From the NCBI RefSeq assembly GCF_009617755.1, contig NZ_BGZH01000005.1:110086-174085 (forward strand): a stretch of DNA of 64,000 bases. The letters run 5' to 3'. Each line of letters opens with the position of its first letter. Position 1 is the stretch's first letter. Position numbers and translations under genes: made by a program. The notes under the pieces are model-generated. The model was not told the DNA's origin. It was given only the letters and a program-made list of their open reading frames with translations, and ran no database searches. Source of the stretch: Marinobacter salsuginis. GTDB taxonomy: Bacteria > Pseudomonadota > Gammaproteobacteria > Pseudomonadales > Oleiphilaceae. Shown piece after piece: positions 1-9,400 of the stretch.

Positions 1-4
1 ACGT

Positions 5-811
5 ATGCGGGTAGTATCAATCAGCGTCAATGGCCTCGCCCAGGCTGTTGAAAAAGGCTTTTTCGACTGGCTGGCAGAGCAGGACGCTGACGTGGTCTGT
101 GTCCAGGATCACCGCATGCGGGCCTACGAGATTGAAGACTACAACCTGATTCCGGAAGGGTACGAAGCCTATTTCATTGATGGCGAAAAAAACGAGGATG
201 GCGGTGTCGGTATTTACACCCGCCATTTCCCGAAAGCCATCATGTACGGGTTCGCCAATGAACAGGCGGATCGCGAAGGCCGGTTCATTCAGGCCGATTT
301 TGACAAGGTGTCTGTCGCCTGCGTGCTCGCGCCCTGCGCCCTTGGCCGCGAAGACGAGCTGATCGGCGAGGACGACCTCACGGTGCTGGATCACAAGGAC
401 GAGTTCATGGAGTCCTTCGGCCTACACATGCAGAAAACACTGCGCAAGCGTCGGCAGTTCATTTTCTGCGCCAACCTCCAGACCGCCCATCACGTAACCG
501 ATGCCAGCCCGCTATACCACAAGCTGGACTTCTCCGGCTTCCTGCCCCACGAGCGTGCATGGTTGGATCGCCTGTTTGACGAAATGGGCTGCGTCGACGG
601 TTTCCGTGAGATCAACAAACAGAGCAACCAATTCACCTGGTGGCCCGAGCAGGCCGAGGGTTCCCGCAGGAATGCCGGCATTCGTGTGGATTACCAGCTA
701 CTGACACCTGGCATCCGCAAGACCATCGAGGACGGCTGGATCGACGATTCAACACGCTTCTCCGATCACGCCCCGGTGATCATGGATTACGACATAGAAA
801 TCGGCTTCTGA
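5..811 (+). CDS. crc: Crc-like catabolite repression control protein (exonuclease III fold)
   Basis: 268 residues of the exonuclease III/endonuclease-phosphatase fold, about the length of Pseudomonas Crc (259 aa). Key nuclease positions are changed: the catalytic Glu of the LQE motif is Asp35 (VQDHR), and the GDxN motif appears as CANLQTAH with Asn157 and Gln159 in place of the catalytic Asp and Asn. The terminal SDHAP motif is kept. Pseudomonas Crc is likewise nuclease-dead and works with Hfq to block translation of catabolic mRNAs. It sits tail to tail with rph, the neighbour crc has in Pseudomonas. The ATG lies five bases from the window edge, so its ribosome site cannot be judged. A distant active exonuclease is the alternative, but the lost residues argue against it. 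Confidence 0.82.
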   Translation: MRVVSISVNGLAQAVEKGFFDWLAEQDADVVCVQDHRMRAYEIEDYNLIPEGYEAYFIDGEKNEDGGVGIYTRHFPKAIMYGFANEQADREGRFIQADFDKVSVACVLAPCALGREDELIGEDDLTVLDHKDEFMESFGLHMQKTLRKRRQFIFCANLQTAHHVTDASPLYHKLDFSGFLPHERAWLDRLFDEMGCVDGFREINKQSNQFTWWPEQAEGSRRNAGIRVDYQLLTPGIRKTIEDGWIDDSTRFSDHAPVIMDYDIEIGF

Positions 812-838
812 GGCGAGATCTTACCTTGATAGTAGCGG

Positions 839-946
839 GTTCGGAGGGGGAGACCTTTTCGGGACCGTCTCCGGCCAGGGAGGGCCGGAGCCGAGCGCAC
901 ATGGATGTGCTTGTAGCGTGTCCCGGAAAGGTCTCCCCCTCCGGAC
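839..946. repeat. Compound palindromic intergenic element between crc and rph
   Basis: Two 27-base arms (839-865 and 920-946) are inverted repeats matching at 25 of 27 positions. Both mismatches would be G-U pairs in RNA. Between them lie two more perfect hairpins: CTCCGGCC (869-876) with GGCCGGAG (883-890), and GCACAT (897-902) with ATGTGC (905-910). The whole folds as a branched, clover-like structure. It fills the gap between two convergent genes, so it may end both transcripts, although there is no long T run. The architecture resembles REP/BIME-type mobile palindromes. No second copy was noticed in this window. Confidence 0.8.
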
Positions 947-961
947 ACGCGGGCGACAACC

Positions 962-1678
962 TTAATCAGCCAGCGCCGCCTTCTGAATCTCAAACAACTG
1001 CTCGATACCCTGTTTGGCCAGAGTCAGCATGCTGTCCAGCTCTGACTGGTCGAACGGAGCTCCTTCCGCCGTTCCCTGGATTTCAATGAATCCGCCCTGG
1101 TCAGTCATGATCACATTCATATCGGTCTCGGCTTCGGAATCTTCCGGGTAGTCCAGATCCACCACCGGCGTACCCTTGTAAACACCTACCGACAGAGCGG
1201 CGACCATCTGCTTGAGGGGCGATTTCTTCAGGCGCTTCTCGGCGACCAGGTGGTTCAGGGCGTCCACCAGCGCCACGCAGCCGCCGGTGATCGCCGCGGT
1301 GCGGGTGCCGCCATCGGCCTGGATGACGTCGCAATCGATGGTAATGGAGTGTTCGCCAAGGGCGGTCAGATCCACCGCAGCACGCAGGGAGCGACCAATC
1401 AGGCGCTGGATTTCGACGGTGCGACCACCCTGTTTGCCGCGGGCAGCCTCCCGACCCATTCGGCTGCCCGTGGAGCGGGGCAGCATGCCGTATTCGGCGG
1501 TGATCCAGCCCTTGCCTTCGCCCCTGAGAAATGGGGGAACCTTGTTTTCGACGGAGGCGGTGCAGATGACTTTGGTATCCCCGAATTCCACCAGCACCGA
1601 GCCTTCGGCATGACGGGTGTAGTTGCGGGTGATTCGAACATCTCTAGGTTGCTCGGGCGTTCTGCCGCTTGGACGCAT
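962..1678 (-). CDS. rph: Ribonuclease PH
   Basis: RNase PH is the phosphorolytic 3'-5' exoribonuclease that trims tRNA precursors and other RNAs. The protein is about 238 residues, normal for the family, with typical blocks such as [10 protein letters not shown] at the start, [23 protein letters not shown] and [14 protein letters not shown] chose the ATG at 1678 because family members begin MRPSGR and a Shine-Dalgarno-like AGGAA lies just upstream. An in-frame ATG 18 bases earlier is possible. It is divergent from yicC and convergent with the crc-like gene, as in Pseudomonas. Confidence 0.95.
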   Translation of the reverse strand: MRPSGRTPEQPRDVRITRNYTRHAEGSVLVEFGDTKVICTASVENKVPPFLRGEGKGWITAEYGMLPRSTGSRMGREAARGKQGGRTVEIQRLIGRSLRAAVDLTALGEHSITIDCDVIQADGGTRTAAITGGCVALVDALNHLVAEKRLKKSPLKQMVAALSVGVYKGTPVVDLDYPEDSEAETDMNVIMTDQGGFIEIQGTAEGAPFDQSELDSMLTLAKQGIEQLFEIQKAALAD

Positions 1679-1846
1679 AGTATTTCCTGAAATCATTATT
1701 GAATGTCCGGGCGCGTGTCCCGGTCGAACGTTTGTCGAAAAGGCCGGTCAGTATAACACGTTGGTGTTGGGCTTTTGTCCGGTTCGCCGACGCTGTTAAG
1801 AGCCTGTTAGACTGGGTTTATCATTATCTATCGAAGCGGAGCCAAC

Positions 1847-2713
1847 ATGATCCGAAGTATGACCGCATTTGCCCGCAAGGATGTCCAGGGAGACTGGGGT
1901 ACGCTGACCTGTGAAATCCGGACCGTCAACCATCGATATCTGGAGCCCTCATTCCGGTTGCCGGAGGCTTTCAGGGAACTGGAAAACCGGTTTCGGGAAG
2001 AGCTGAGAAAACAGCTGAAACGGGGCAAGGTGGATGTGTCCATGCGCCTGCAGTCTGCAGAGAAGGCGTCCCAGAGCTTCGAGATCAGCAAAGACATGGC
2101 CCAGGCGGTGAATGAGGCGGCCAACCACATCAACCGGATGCTGGATAATCCGGCCCACATCAATGCCCTGGATATCCTCAGATGGCCGGGCGTATTGTCT
2201 GTGCCGGAGCAGGATTACAGCCCTGCAAAAGAGGCTGCTATAGGACTCTTCGAACAGACCGTGTCCGACCTGGCCTCGGTGCGCGAGCGTGAGGGGGAGC
2301 GCCTGCGGCCTCTGTTCGAGGATCGCCTCAATACCATGGGCAGTCTTGTCGCCGATGTGCGTAAACGCATGCCGGAATTGCTGGATGCCCAGGAAAAAAC
2401 GCTTCGGGAGCGGTTTGAAAAAGCCAAAGTGGAGCTGGATGCCGAGCGGGTGGCCCAGGAGATGGTCATGCTGGCCCAGAAGAGCGATGTTGCCGAAGAA
2501 TTGGATCGGTTAGACGCGCATATTGGCGAGGTGACGGATACCCTCAAAAGCGACGACGCTATAGGCCGGCGGCTCGACTTCCTGATGCAGGAGCTGAACC
2601 GGGAGGCCAATACCCTGAGCAGCAAGAGTATCGATGCCGGCGTCACACGCATCGCGGTGGATCTCAAGGTGCTCATCGAGCAGATGAGGGAGCAGGTGCA
2701 GAACCTGGAATAG
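1847..2713 (+). CDS. yicC: YicC family endoribonuclease
   Basis: 288 residues matching the YicC family from the first residues (MIRSMTAFAR, then EIRTVNHRYLE) to the conserved C-terminal part (GRRLDFLMQELNREANTLSSK and an ending similar to IKEQVQNIE). Family members are stress-linked endoribonucleases; E. coli YicC has been tied to decay of the small RNA RyhB. The start is supported by GGAG a few bases upstream. The gene stands divergent from rph and before gmk, the usual gammaproteobacterial context. Identity is clear; its RNA targets in this organism are unknown. Confidence 0.93.
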   Translation: MIRSMTAFARKDVQGDWGTLTCEIRTVNHRYLEPSFRLPEAFRELENRFREELRKQLKRGKVDVSMRLQSAEKASQSFEISKDMAQAVNEAANHINRMLDNPAHINALDILRWPGVLSVPEQDYSPAKEAAIGLFEQTVSDLASVREREGERLRPLFEDRLNTMGSLVADVRKRMPELLDAQEKTLRERFEKAKVELDAERVAQEMVMLAQKSDVAEELDRLDAHIGEVTDTLKSDDAIGRRLDFLMQELNREANTLSSKSIDAGVTRIAVDLKVLIEQMREQVQNLE

Positions 2714-2734
2714 CCCGGGCTTCTGTTTTAGTGG

Positions 2735-3562
2735 TCAGCTCTGGTTCTGTCCCAGGGTGTCCAGCTCTGCGGGCAGTTCGAACACCATCTTGCGTTTGTT
2801 GAGGGGACAGTCGAATTCGAGATAGAAGGCCAGGAGCTGCAAGGGAACGCCTGCGGCCCGACCATACAGGCGATCACCGATTATCGGGTGCCCGAGGCCA
2901 GCCAGATGGCGGCGGATCTGGTGCTTCCGACCGGTCTCGATACTGACCTGGAGCAGGGAAGTCTGCTCAGCCTCATTGGTCGCCAGTGTCGAAACATGAC
3001 TGACCGCCGGTTTTCCCTCAACGGGCGCATCAACCACCTGGTCTTGCGTCTCCATCACGCCACACACTCGCGCTTTGTAACGCTTGGTCATGGTTCTGCC
3101 TGAAAAGCGCTGGGAAAGGGCGCCTGCGGCTTTCGGGTCATGGGCAATCAGCATCAGCCCGGCGGCATCGGCATCAAGTCGGTGGATCAGGTGGCAGGGG
3201 CGCTGGAGCTGAAGTTCCGCCAGGCGAAGCAGGCTGCAATGGTCACCCCACTGTGAGCCCTGGGCCAGCAGGCCGTGAGGCTTGAACCACACTGTGTAGC
3301 GCTCCAGATCGTCCAGTAGAACCGGATCCTCCGGTTTTCTCGCCAACACCTTTTCATCGTAGTAAAGCTGCAGCCGGATGCCCGGCTTGAGTTCCTTGGT
3401 GGCGCGGCGCAGTCGAAGGCGCTTGCCCTTGTGCGTCCACCAGCAAGCACCCTTCGCCATGGCATCCTTGATTTTCTGTCGGGAGAGCCCCGGCGCCGCC
3501 TCACTCAGGGCGTCTATGGCTTTGCTGGTTTGCTTCAAGTTGATATCGATGGTGGTTCGCAT
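2735..3562 (-). CDS. RluA-family RNA pseudouridine synthase
   Basis: 275-residue pseudouridine synthase of the RluA family. The catalytic HRLD motif is at residues 127-130 (catalytic Asp130), followed by the family block TGRKHQIRRHLAGLGHPIIGDRLYG. The N-terminal 75 residues look like a degenerate S4-type RNA-binding part (SRQKIKDAMAKGACWW). The substrate cannot be told from sequence: RluC, RluD and TruC-like enzymes share this core. It lies antisense between yicC and gmk as a single gene and is not part of the usual yicC-gmk block, so it may be a local insertion. Confidence 0.88.
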   Translation of the reverse strand: MRTTIDINLKQTSKAIDALSEAAPGLSRQKIKDAMAKGACWWTHKGKRLRLRRATKELKPGIRLQLYYDEKVLARKPEDPVLLDDLERYTVWFKPHGLLAQGSQWGDHCSLLRLAELQLQRPCHLIHRLDADAAGLMLIAHDPKAAGALSQRFSGRTMTKRYKARVCGVMETQDQVVDAPVEGKPAVSHVSTLATNEAEQTSLLQVSIETGRKHQIRRHLAGLGHPIIGDRLYGRAAGVPLQLLAFYLEFDCPLNKRKMVFELPAELDTLGQNQS

Positions 3563-3651
3563 GGGATTTTGCAGTCATTGAGCGGATGGATAGGCAAATG
3601 GTATCAGCTGGCTCGCCTCTGGGGTGCGGTGTTTTGGCAAAGTCCGTATAA

Positions 3652-4344
<693 letters not shown>

Positions 4345-4431
4345 TACGGGGTTTTCCTGTATACAAATTGAACCGGTCACAGTAAACTGTGCGGTCTGCT
4401 GAAAACAGTCATTTTATGAGTCGGGGAAGTT

Positions 4432-4644
4432 ATGGCACGAGTTACCGTTGAAGATTGTCTGGAAAACGTTGATAACCGCTTCCAGCTGGTAATGCTGGCA
4501 ACCAAGCGTGCCCGTCAGCTCGCTACCAAGGGTGCCGAGCCGATGGTGGCTGAAGAGAATGATAAGCCTACGGTAATTGCTCTGCGCGAAATTGCCGAAG
4601 GCAAGGTTACTCGTGATCTGCTCAAGGAAGACGACGACGAGTAA
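4432..4644 (+). CDS. rpoZ: RNA polymerase omega subunit
   Basis: 70-residue omega subunit, which helps assemble RNA polymerase by holding the beta' subunit and forms part of a ppGpp site. The family opening [20 protein letters not shown] is present and the ending is acidic (LLKEDDDE). Family members are 70-91 residues, so this is a short version with a truncated acidic tail. It lies between gmk and spoT, its normal place. A terminator hairpin follows 110 bases later. Confidence 0.96.
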   Translation: MARVTVEDCLENVDNRFQLVMLATKRARQLATKGAEPMVAEENDKPTVIALREIAEGKVTRDLLKEDDDE

Positions 4645-4691
4645 GGCACCTGCGGCCAGGTATATAAGTATCTGTCCGCAAGTGAGAAGCA

Positions 4692-4719
4692 TTGAAATCT
4701 GTCCCCGCGGTTTTATAGT
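4692..4719 (+). promoter_or_regulatory. Candidate sigma-70 promoter ahead of spoT
   Basis: TTGAAA (4692-4697) and TATAGT (4714-4719) are 16 bases apart, a good fit to the housekeeping consensus. A transcript would begin near 4726 and meet the hairpin at 4756-4783 before reaching spoT, so any spoT expression from here depends on read-through. Confidence 0.45.
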
Positions 4720-4755
4720 GTAACTATAGAACGTTGCTGGAAGGACTATGGAAGG

Positions 4756-4783
4756 ACCCGGATGCGAGCATTCGGGTTTTTTT
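4756..4783 (+). terminator. Intrinsic terminator between rpoZ and spoT
   Basis: ACCCGGATGC (4756-4765) pairs with GCATTCGGGT (4768-4777) with one G-T wobble, directly followed by a run of T to 4783. It can end gmk-rpoZ transcripts and could attenuate spoT. Confidence 0.82.
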
Positions 4784-4815
4784 GTCCCTGAATTTCATGG
4801 AATTGTGGAGGCGCG

Positions 4816-6957
4816 GTGTCGGCAGAGGCTACGGTTGAAGGACTGGCTCTAGAGCTCAGCTCCTATCTTGATACCAATCGCATCAACCAGGTGCGACGGG
4901 CCTACTATTATGCCGAGCAGGCCCATGAAGGCCAGATGCGCAAGAGCGGCGACCGCTACATTACCCATCCCCTGGCTGTTGCCCATATTCTCGCCGACCT
5001 GCGGCTGGATCATCAGAGTCTGATGGCGGCCATGCTCCATGATGTAATTGAAGACACCGGTATTCCCAAGGACGCTCTGGCGGAACAGTTTGGCGAGGAC
5101 GTTGCGGAACTGGTGGATGGTGTCAGCAAACTGACCCAGATCGAGTTCCGCTCCAGGGCGGAAGCCCAAGCCGAAAACTTCCAGAAAATGACCCTGGCCA
5201 TGGCGCGGGACATCCGGGTCATTCTGGTGAAGCTGGCGGACCGGTTGCACAACATGCGCACGCTCGGCCCGATGCCTTACGAAAAGCGCCAACGCATCGC
5301 CACCGAAACACTCGACATCTATGCCCCCATCGCGAACCGCCTGGGCATGCACTCCATCTGCACCGAGCTTGAGGACCTGGGCTTTACCTCCCTGTACCCC
5401 ATGCGCTCCAAGTACATTTCCAAGGCCGTGGACAAACTCCGGGGCAGTCATCGGGAAATTATCGAGGATATCCGCGGGAAGCTGCAGGAAAAGCTGGAGG
5501 AGCGAGGCCTGCCGGGCCGGATTCTGGGCCGGGAAAAACACCTGAACAGCATCTATAACAAGATGAAGTTCAAGCAGAAGTCCTTCCATGAAATCATGGA
5601 TGTGTATGCCTTCCGGATTATTACCGACACCGAAGATGACTGCTACCGCATCCTTGGCGCCGTTCACAGCCTGTACAAGCCGCTGCCTGGCCGGTTCAAG
5701 GACTACATTGCCATGCCCAAGGCCAATGGCTATCAGTCGCTCCATACCACTCTGTTCGGTATGCATGTGAACATCGAGATCCAGATCCGTACGGAGGAGA
5801 TGGAGCACATCGCCAATAACGGTATCGCGGCTCACTGGATGTACAAGAACGAGCCCAGCAGTGTGACCAGCGTGAATCAGGCGCGGGTGGACCGCTGGGT
5901 GAAGGGGCTGATGGAAATGCGGGAGCGGGCCGATGACTCCATGGAGTTCATCGAACACGTGAAAGTGGATCTGTTCCCGGATGAAATCTACGTGTTCACG
6001 CCCAAAGGCCGCATCATGGAGTTGCCCAGCGGGGCAACGCCGGTGGACTTCGCCTATGCCATCCATACCGATATTGGTAACGCTACCGTCGCGTGTCGCA
6101 TCAACCGCAACCTGGGTTCACTGAGTCAGCCTCTGCAGAGTGGCCAGACCGTCGAGATCATTACCGCACCCGGCGCCCGGCCTAACCCGGCGTGGCTGAG
6201 TTTTGTGGTGACCGGCAAGGCGCGCAGCAGTATCCGTCATGTGCTCAAGAGCCAGAAGCGGGCGGAATCGCTGGAGCTGGGCCGCACATTGCTCAAGAAG
6301 TCCCTCAAAGGCTTTGGCGCGAAACTGTCAGAGATCAGCGACGCCCAGAAGCAGGCGGTCGTGAATCATAATCAGGTGAACAGTTTTGATGATCTGATCA
6401 GTGACATCGGCCTGGGCAATCGTATGGCCTACCTGGTTGCCCGTCAGCTTGTAAGCGGCTCCGAAGAAACTGAGGCAGCTGAGGGGCCTCGCGATATCGA
6501 GGGTGGAAATCACAGCCCCGTGACCATCCGTGGCACCGAAGGTTTGCTGGTCCGGTTCGCCAGCTGTTGTAAGCCGATTCCGGGAGACCCGGTGGTTGGG
6601 GTGATGGATTCCGGCAAAGGCATGGTGATTCATTCTGATACATGCTCCCGCTTGCCGGAGGATGACGAGGGCCGGGCCCGCCTGACCCATCTGAAGTGGG
6701 CCAAGGACATTACCGATGAGTTTTCCGTTGAGCTGCGGGTAGAGCTGGAGCGCCAGCGTGGTGTGATTGCCGAGATGGCCAATGCCGTAGCCATGGCTGA
6801 CGGAAACATCGAGCGCATTAATGTGGAAGAGCAGAATGCCCGGTTTGGCGTTGTCAGCCTGGTGGTGCACGTGAATGGTCGGCGGCACCTGGCTCGGGTA
6901 ATGCGTCGAATCCGCAACATTCGTGCAATTACCCACATCAGCCGCGTGCGGCACTGA
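4816..6957 (+). CDS. spoT: Bifunctional (p)ppGpp synthetase/hydrolase SpoT
   Basis: 713-residue RelA/SpoT homologue that makes and degrades the alarmone (p)ppGpp. The N-terminal HD hydrolase domain keeps its metal site (MLHDVIEDT, His75-Asp76). The synthetase domain follows with RFKDYIAMPKANGYQSLH; RFKD is the charge pattern of bifunctional enzymes rather than the EXDD of RelA. A TGS domain (EIYVFTPKGRIMELPSGATPVDFAY) and a C-terminal ACT domain complete it. The start is GTG, supported by GGAGG about 5 bases upstream. The order rpoZ-spoT-ridA matches Pseudomonas. Confidence 0.96.
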   Translation: MSAEATVEGLALELSSYLDTNRINQVRRAYYYAEQAHEGQMRKSGDRYITHPLAVAHILADLRLDHQSLMAAMLHDVIEDTGIPKDALAEQFGEDVAELVDGVSKLTQIEFRSRAEAQAENFQKMTLAMARDIRVILVKLADRLHNMRTLGPMPYEKRQRIATETLDIYAPIANRLGMHSICTELEDLGFTSLYPMRSKYISKAVDKLRGSHREIIEDIRGKLQEKLEERGLPGRILGREKHLNSIYNKMKFKQKSFHEIMDVYAFRIITDTEDDCYRILGAVHSLYKPLPGRFKDYIAMPKANGYQSLHTTLFGMHVNIEIQIRTEEMEHIANNGIAAHWMYKNEPSSVTSVNQARVDRWVKGLMEMRERADDSMEFIEHVKVDLFPDEIYVFTPKGRIMELPSGATPVDFAYAIHTDIGNATVACRINRNLGSLSQPLQSGQTVEIITAPGARPNPAWLSFVVTGKARSSIRHVLKSQKRAESLELGRTLLKKSLKGFGAKLSEISDAQKQAVVNHNQVNSFDDLISDIGLGNRMAYLVARQLVSGSEETEAAEGPRDIEGGNHSPVTIRGTEGLLVRFASCCKPIPGDPVVGVMDSGKGMVIHSDTCSRLPEDDEGRARLTHLKWAKDITDEFSVELRVELERQRGVIAEMANAVAMADGNIERINVEEQNARFGVVSLVVHVNGRRHLARVMRRIRNIRAITHISRVRH

Positions 6958-7035
6958 ACCCGACCAAAGCCCGGTTGACAGGCGCGCGCCGCAAGGGCGA
7001 CGATTGGCGTTTTGGATGAGAGGAAATCAAGGGTC

Positions 7036-7422
7036 ATGACCAACAAATCTGTAATTCAGACCGAGAATGCGCCCCAGGCGATCGGTACATACTCCCAAGC
7101 GGTCAAGGCAGGGGACACCGTGTACCTGTCTGGCCAGATTCCGCTGGTACCGGAAACCATGGAAGTGGTCGCCGGCGATTTTTCTGCCAAGACCCGGCAG
7201 GTGTTTGATAACCTCAAGGCTGTCTGCGAGGCCGCCGGTGGCGAGCTGAAGGACATCGTGAAGCTGAATATCTACATGACTGATCTGGCGAATTTCGCCA
7301 CGGTCAACGAGATCATGGCCACCTATTTCCAGGAACCCTATCCGGCCCGCGCGGCGGTGGGTGTCGCGGCGCTGCCCAAGGGTGTGCCCATTGAAATGGA
7401 AGCGGTGATGGTGCTCAGCTAA
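7036..7422 (+). CDS. ridA: RidA family enamine/imine deaminase
   Basis: 128 residues when started at the ATG at 7036 ([20 protein letters not shown]), the standard length. RidA hydrolyses reactive 2-aminoacrylate and related enamines released by PLP enzymes. The family blocks [24 protein letters not shown] and [19 protein letters not shown] are all present, including the arginine of PARA that binds the substrate carboxylate. A TTG 24 bases upstream would extend the frame but matches nothing in the family. It follows spoT by 78 bases and ends at a strong terminator. Confidence 0.94.
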   Translation: MTNKSVIQTENAPQAIGTYSQAVKAGDTVYLSGQIPLVPETMEVVAGDFSAKTRQVFDNLKAVCEAAGGELKDIVKLNIYMTDLANFATVNEIMATYFQEPYPARAAVGVAALPKGVPIEMEAVMVLS

Positions 7423-7445
7423 GACTTGATGACACCAGAATTCAG

Positions 7446-7472
7446 AAAAGGCGGCCTCGGGCCGCCTTTTTT
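7446..7472. terminator. Bidirectional terminator after ridA
   Basis: GGCGGCC (7450-7456), loop TCG, GGCCGCC (7460-7466), flanked by A on the left and T on the right, so it can act on both strands. It serves ridA and the convergent epimerase-like gene. Confidence 0.88.
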
Positions 7473-7489
7473 ATTTTAATGCCGAAGGC

Positions 7490-8368
7490 TCAGCCCTGGT
7501 CGATCATGGCACGGTAGCCGGCCCGGAAATCCGGATAGCGGAACTGAAAGCCGGTGCTCAGCAGTCTTTTGTTGCAGCAGCGTTTACTGCCGGCCCGCCC
7601 GCCTTTTCGGGCATCGGGCTTTGGCTCGGCACAGGGTGTCTGCTGCCGGACCCAGTCCACCACCTCATCAAGCCGCACCGGCTCGCAGTCGCTGGCAAGG
7701 TAGCAGGTTTGAAGAGTCGCTCCCGAAAGTGCCAGGTTCACCAGATGGGCCGCCGCGTCTGCGGCATCGTCTTCATGAATCCGGTTGCTGAACGGTGCTG
7801 GCTTGGTCGGATTCATGCGTCCCGCCTGAACCTCCTCAAGAAAACGCCGCCGGGAGGGCCCATAAATGCCGCTGTAACGAATGATCGTTGCCGGATGGCC
7901 GCTTTCCAGCGCGGTCTGCTCACCGGCCAGAACCTGCTCGCCGCTGAACCGGACCGGTTTGGTGGGGCTGGATTCATCGACCCAGCTATCGTCATCCTGT
8001 GAATAGACACTGCTGCTACTGACAAAAAACAGGTGCTTCAGCGATTGACCGCCCAGGGCTTCCAACAAGTTTGCCAGGCCGGTCACGTAGGCGTCCCGAT
8101 AACCCTGCTCATCGTAGCTGGAGGGCGTCAGGCAATAGAGAACGATGTCGAGCCCTTCCGGCAGTTTACCGCTGAGGGTTTCCGGTTGGGTCAGGTCGGC
8201 GCCGATGCCTTGAATGCCCTCGGGAACCCGGTCGGGGTTTCGGCGCAGGCCGTACACGGTGGCCGAGGTTTCCAGTCGGCTGGCAATGGCACCCCCGAGT
8301 TTGCCGCAACCGGCCACCAGAATTCGGGGCGCCTTACTACCTTCGGTGATTGCCATAGACAATTTCAA
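7490..8368 (-). CDS. NAD(P)-binding epimerase-like protein (extended SDR, YeeZ type)
   Basis: 292 residues with a Rossmann nucleotide-binding start (ILVAGCGKLGGAIASRL, GxGxxG). It continues with the extended short-chain dehydrogenase pattern LFFVSSSSVYSQDD and IIRYSGIYGPSRRRFLE, whose YSGIYGP is typical of YeeZ/NAD-dependent epimerase-like proteins. The substrate is unknown; homologues are usually left as sugar-nucleotide epimerase-like. The start is uncertain: the ATG at 8368, or the one 12 bases in (MAITEGSK). It is divergent from oxyR with about 60 bases between, and ends at the terminator shared with ridA. Confidence 0.8.
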   Translation of the reverse strand: MKLSMAITEGSKAPRILVAGCGKLGGAIASRLETSATVYGLRRNPDRVPEGIQGIGADLTQPETLSGKLPEGLDIVLYCLTPSSYDEQGYRDAYVTGLANLLEALGGQSLKHLFFVSSSSVYSQDDDSWVDESSPTKPVRFSGEQVLAGEQTALESGHPATIIRYSGIYGPSRRRFLEEVQAGRMNPTKPAPFSNRIHEDDAADAAAHLVNLALSGATLQTCYLASDCEPVRLDEVVDWVRQQTPCAEPKPDARKGGRAGSKRCCNKRLLSTGFQFRYPDFRAGYRAMIDQG

Positions 8369-8432
8369 TCCTTATGCTTGACCTCATAAATTCGTGAAAC
8401 TTCGACCCGCATCTTTCTGACCGGAGCTCACC

Positions 8433-9392
8433 ATGACTCTCACCGAGTTACGATACGTCGTTACGCTGGCCCGCGAAAGGCATTTTGGCCGGGCCGCAGA
8501 GCGTTGCCATGTCAGTCAGCCAACGCTCAGTGTTGCCGTTAAAAAGTTGGAGGATGAGCTCGGAATCCCTCTGTTCGAGCGAAGCAAAAGCAGCATCCGT
8601 GTCACCGAAACCGGCCTACGCATTATTGAGCAGGCCCAGCGTGTCCTTGATCAGGTAGGCCTGATCAAGGACATGGCGCAGGATGGCAAGAACCAGCTCA
8701 ACTCACCTTTGAAAGTGGGTGCCATCTATACCATTGGTCCCTATCTGTTCCCGCACCTGCTGCCGGAACTGCGGCGTGCTGCTCCGGAAATGCCGCTTTA
8801 CATTGAAGAGAATTACACTGCCAACCTGAGGCAGAAACTCCGGCAGTCCGAGCTGGACGCCATTATTATTGCCCTGCCGTTTGAAGAGCCGGAAGTGGTT
8901 ACCCTGCCGCTGTACGACGAGCCGTTTGTTGTCCTGCTGCCTGCCGGACACCCGCTGGCAAGCAAGGAGCAGTTGACGGCCGATGAACTGGCTAAAGAGC
9001 AATTGCTATTGCTGGGGCCAGGCCACTGTTTCCGGGATCAGGTGCTGGAGTCCTGTCCACCCCTGGTGGAGGCGGTAACGCATCGGGCCAACAACGGCTC
9101 ACCGGCTCTGGTCACCGAAGGCAGTTCCCTGGAAACCATTCGCCATATGGTCGCCTCCGGTCTGGGCATCACGGTACTGCCACTCTCGGCCGCCACGGCC
9201 ATGCAGTACCATGAGGACATTCTGGCCGTTCGGCCGTTCGCGCCGCCGGTGCCGTTCCGCACGGTGGCTCTGGCCTGGCGGGTTACCTTCCCCCGGCCCA
9301 AGGCTATTGATGTGCTGTCCCTGGCTGCCAGTCAGTGCCGGGTCATTGAAAAGGCGAAAACGGATACGCCGGCTGTGGCCGAAAGCGCCTGA
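8433..9392 (+). CDS. oxyR: Hydrogen-peroxide sensing regulator OxyR
   Basis: 319-residue LysR-type regulator. The N-terminal winged helix (MTLTELRYVVTLARERHFGRAA, SQPTLSVAVKKLE) binds DNA. The peroxide-sensing pair is Cys199 and Cys208 in GHCFRDQVLESCP, the same numbers as the redox cysteines of E. coli OxyR. That supports OxyR over other LysR regulators. The stop is 8 bases before recG, so the two are probably co-transcribed, an arrangement also found in Pseudomonas. It should activate catalase and peroxidase genes, none of which are in this window. Confidence 0.95.
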   Translation: MTLTELRYVVTLARERHFGRAAERCHVSQPTLSVAVKKLEDELGIPLFERSKSSIRVTETGLRIIEQAQRVLDQVGLIKDMAQDGKNQLNSPLKVGAIYTIGPYLFPHLLPELRRAAPEMPLYIEENYTANLRQKLRQSELDAIIIALPFEEPEVVTLPLYDEPFVVLLPAGHPLASKEQLTADELAKEQLLLLGPGHCFRDQVLESCPPLVEAVTHRANNGSPALVTEGSSLETIRHMVASGLGITVLPLSAATAMQYHEDILAVRPFAPPVPFRTVALAWRVTFPRPKAIDVLSLAASQCRVIEKAKTDTPAVAESA

Positions 9393-9400
9393 GCCCGACT

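Noticed and set aside
4849..6066. A 405-codon minus-strand frame inside spoT
   Set aside because: It is antisense to an intact and well-conserved gene; long antisense frames are common at this G+C content.
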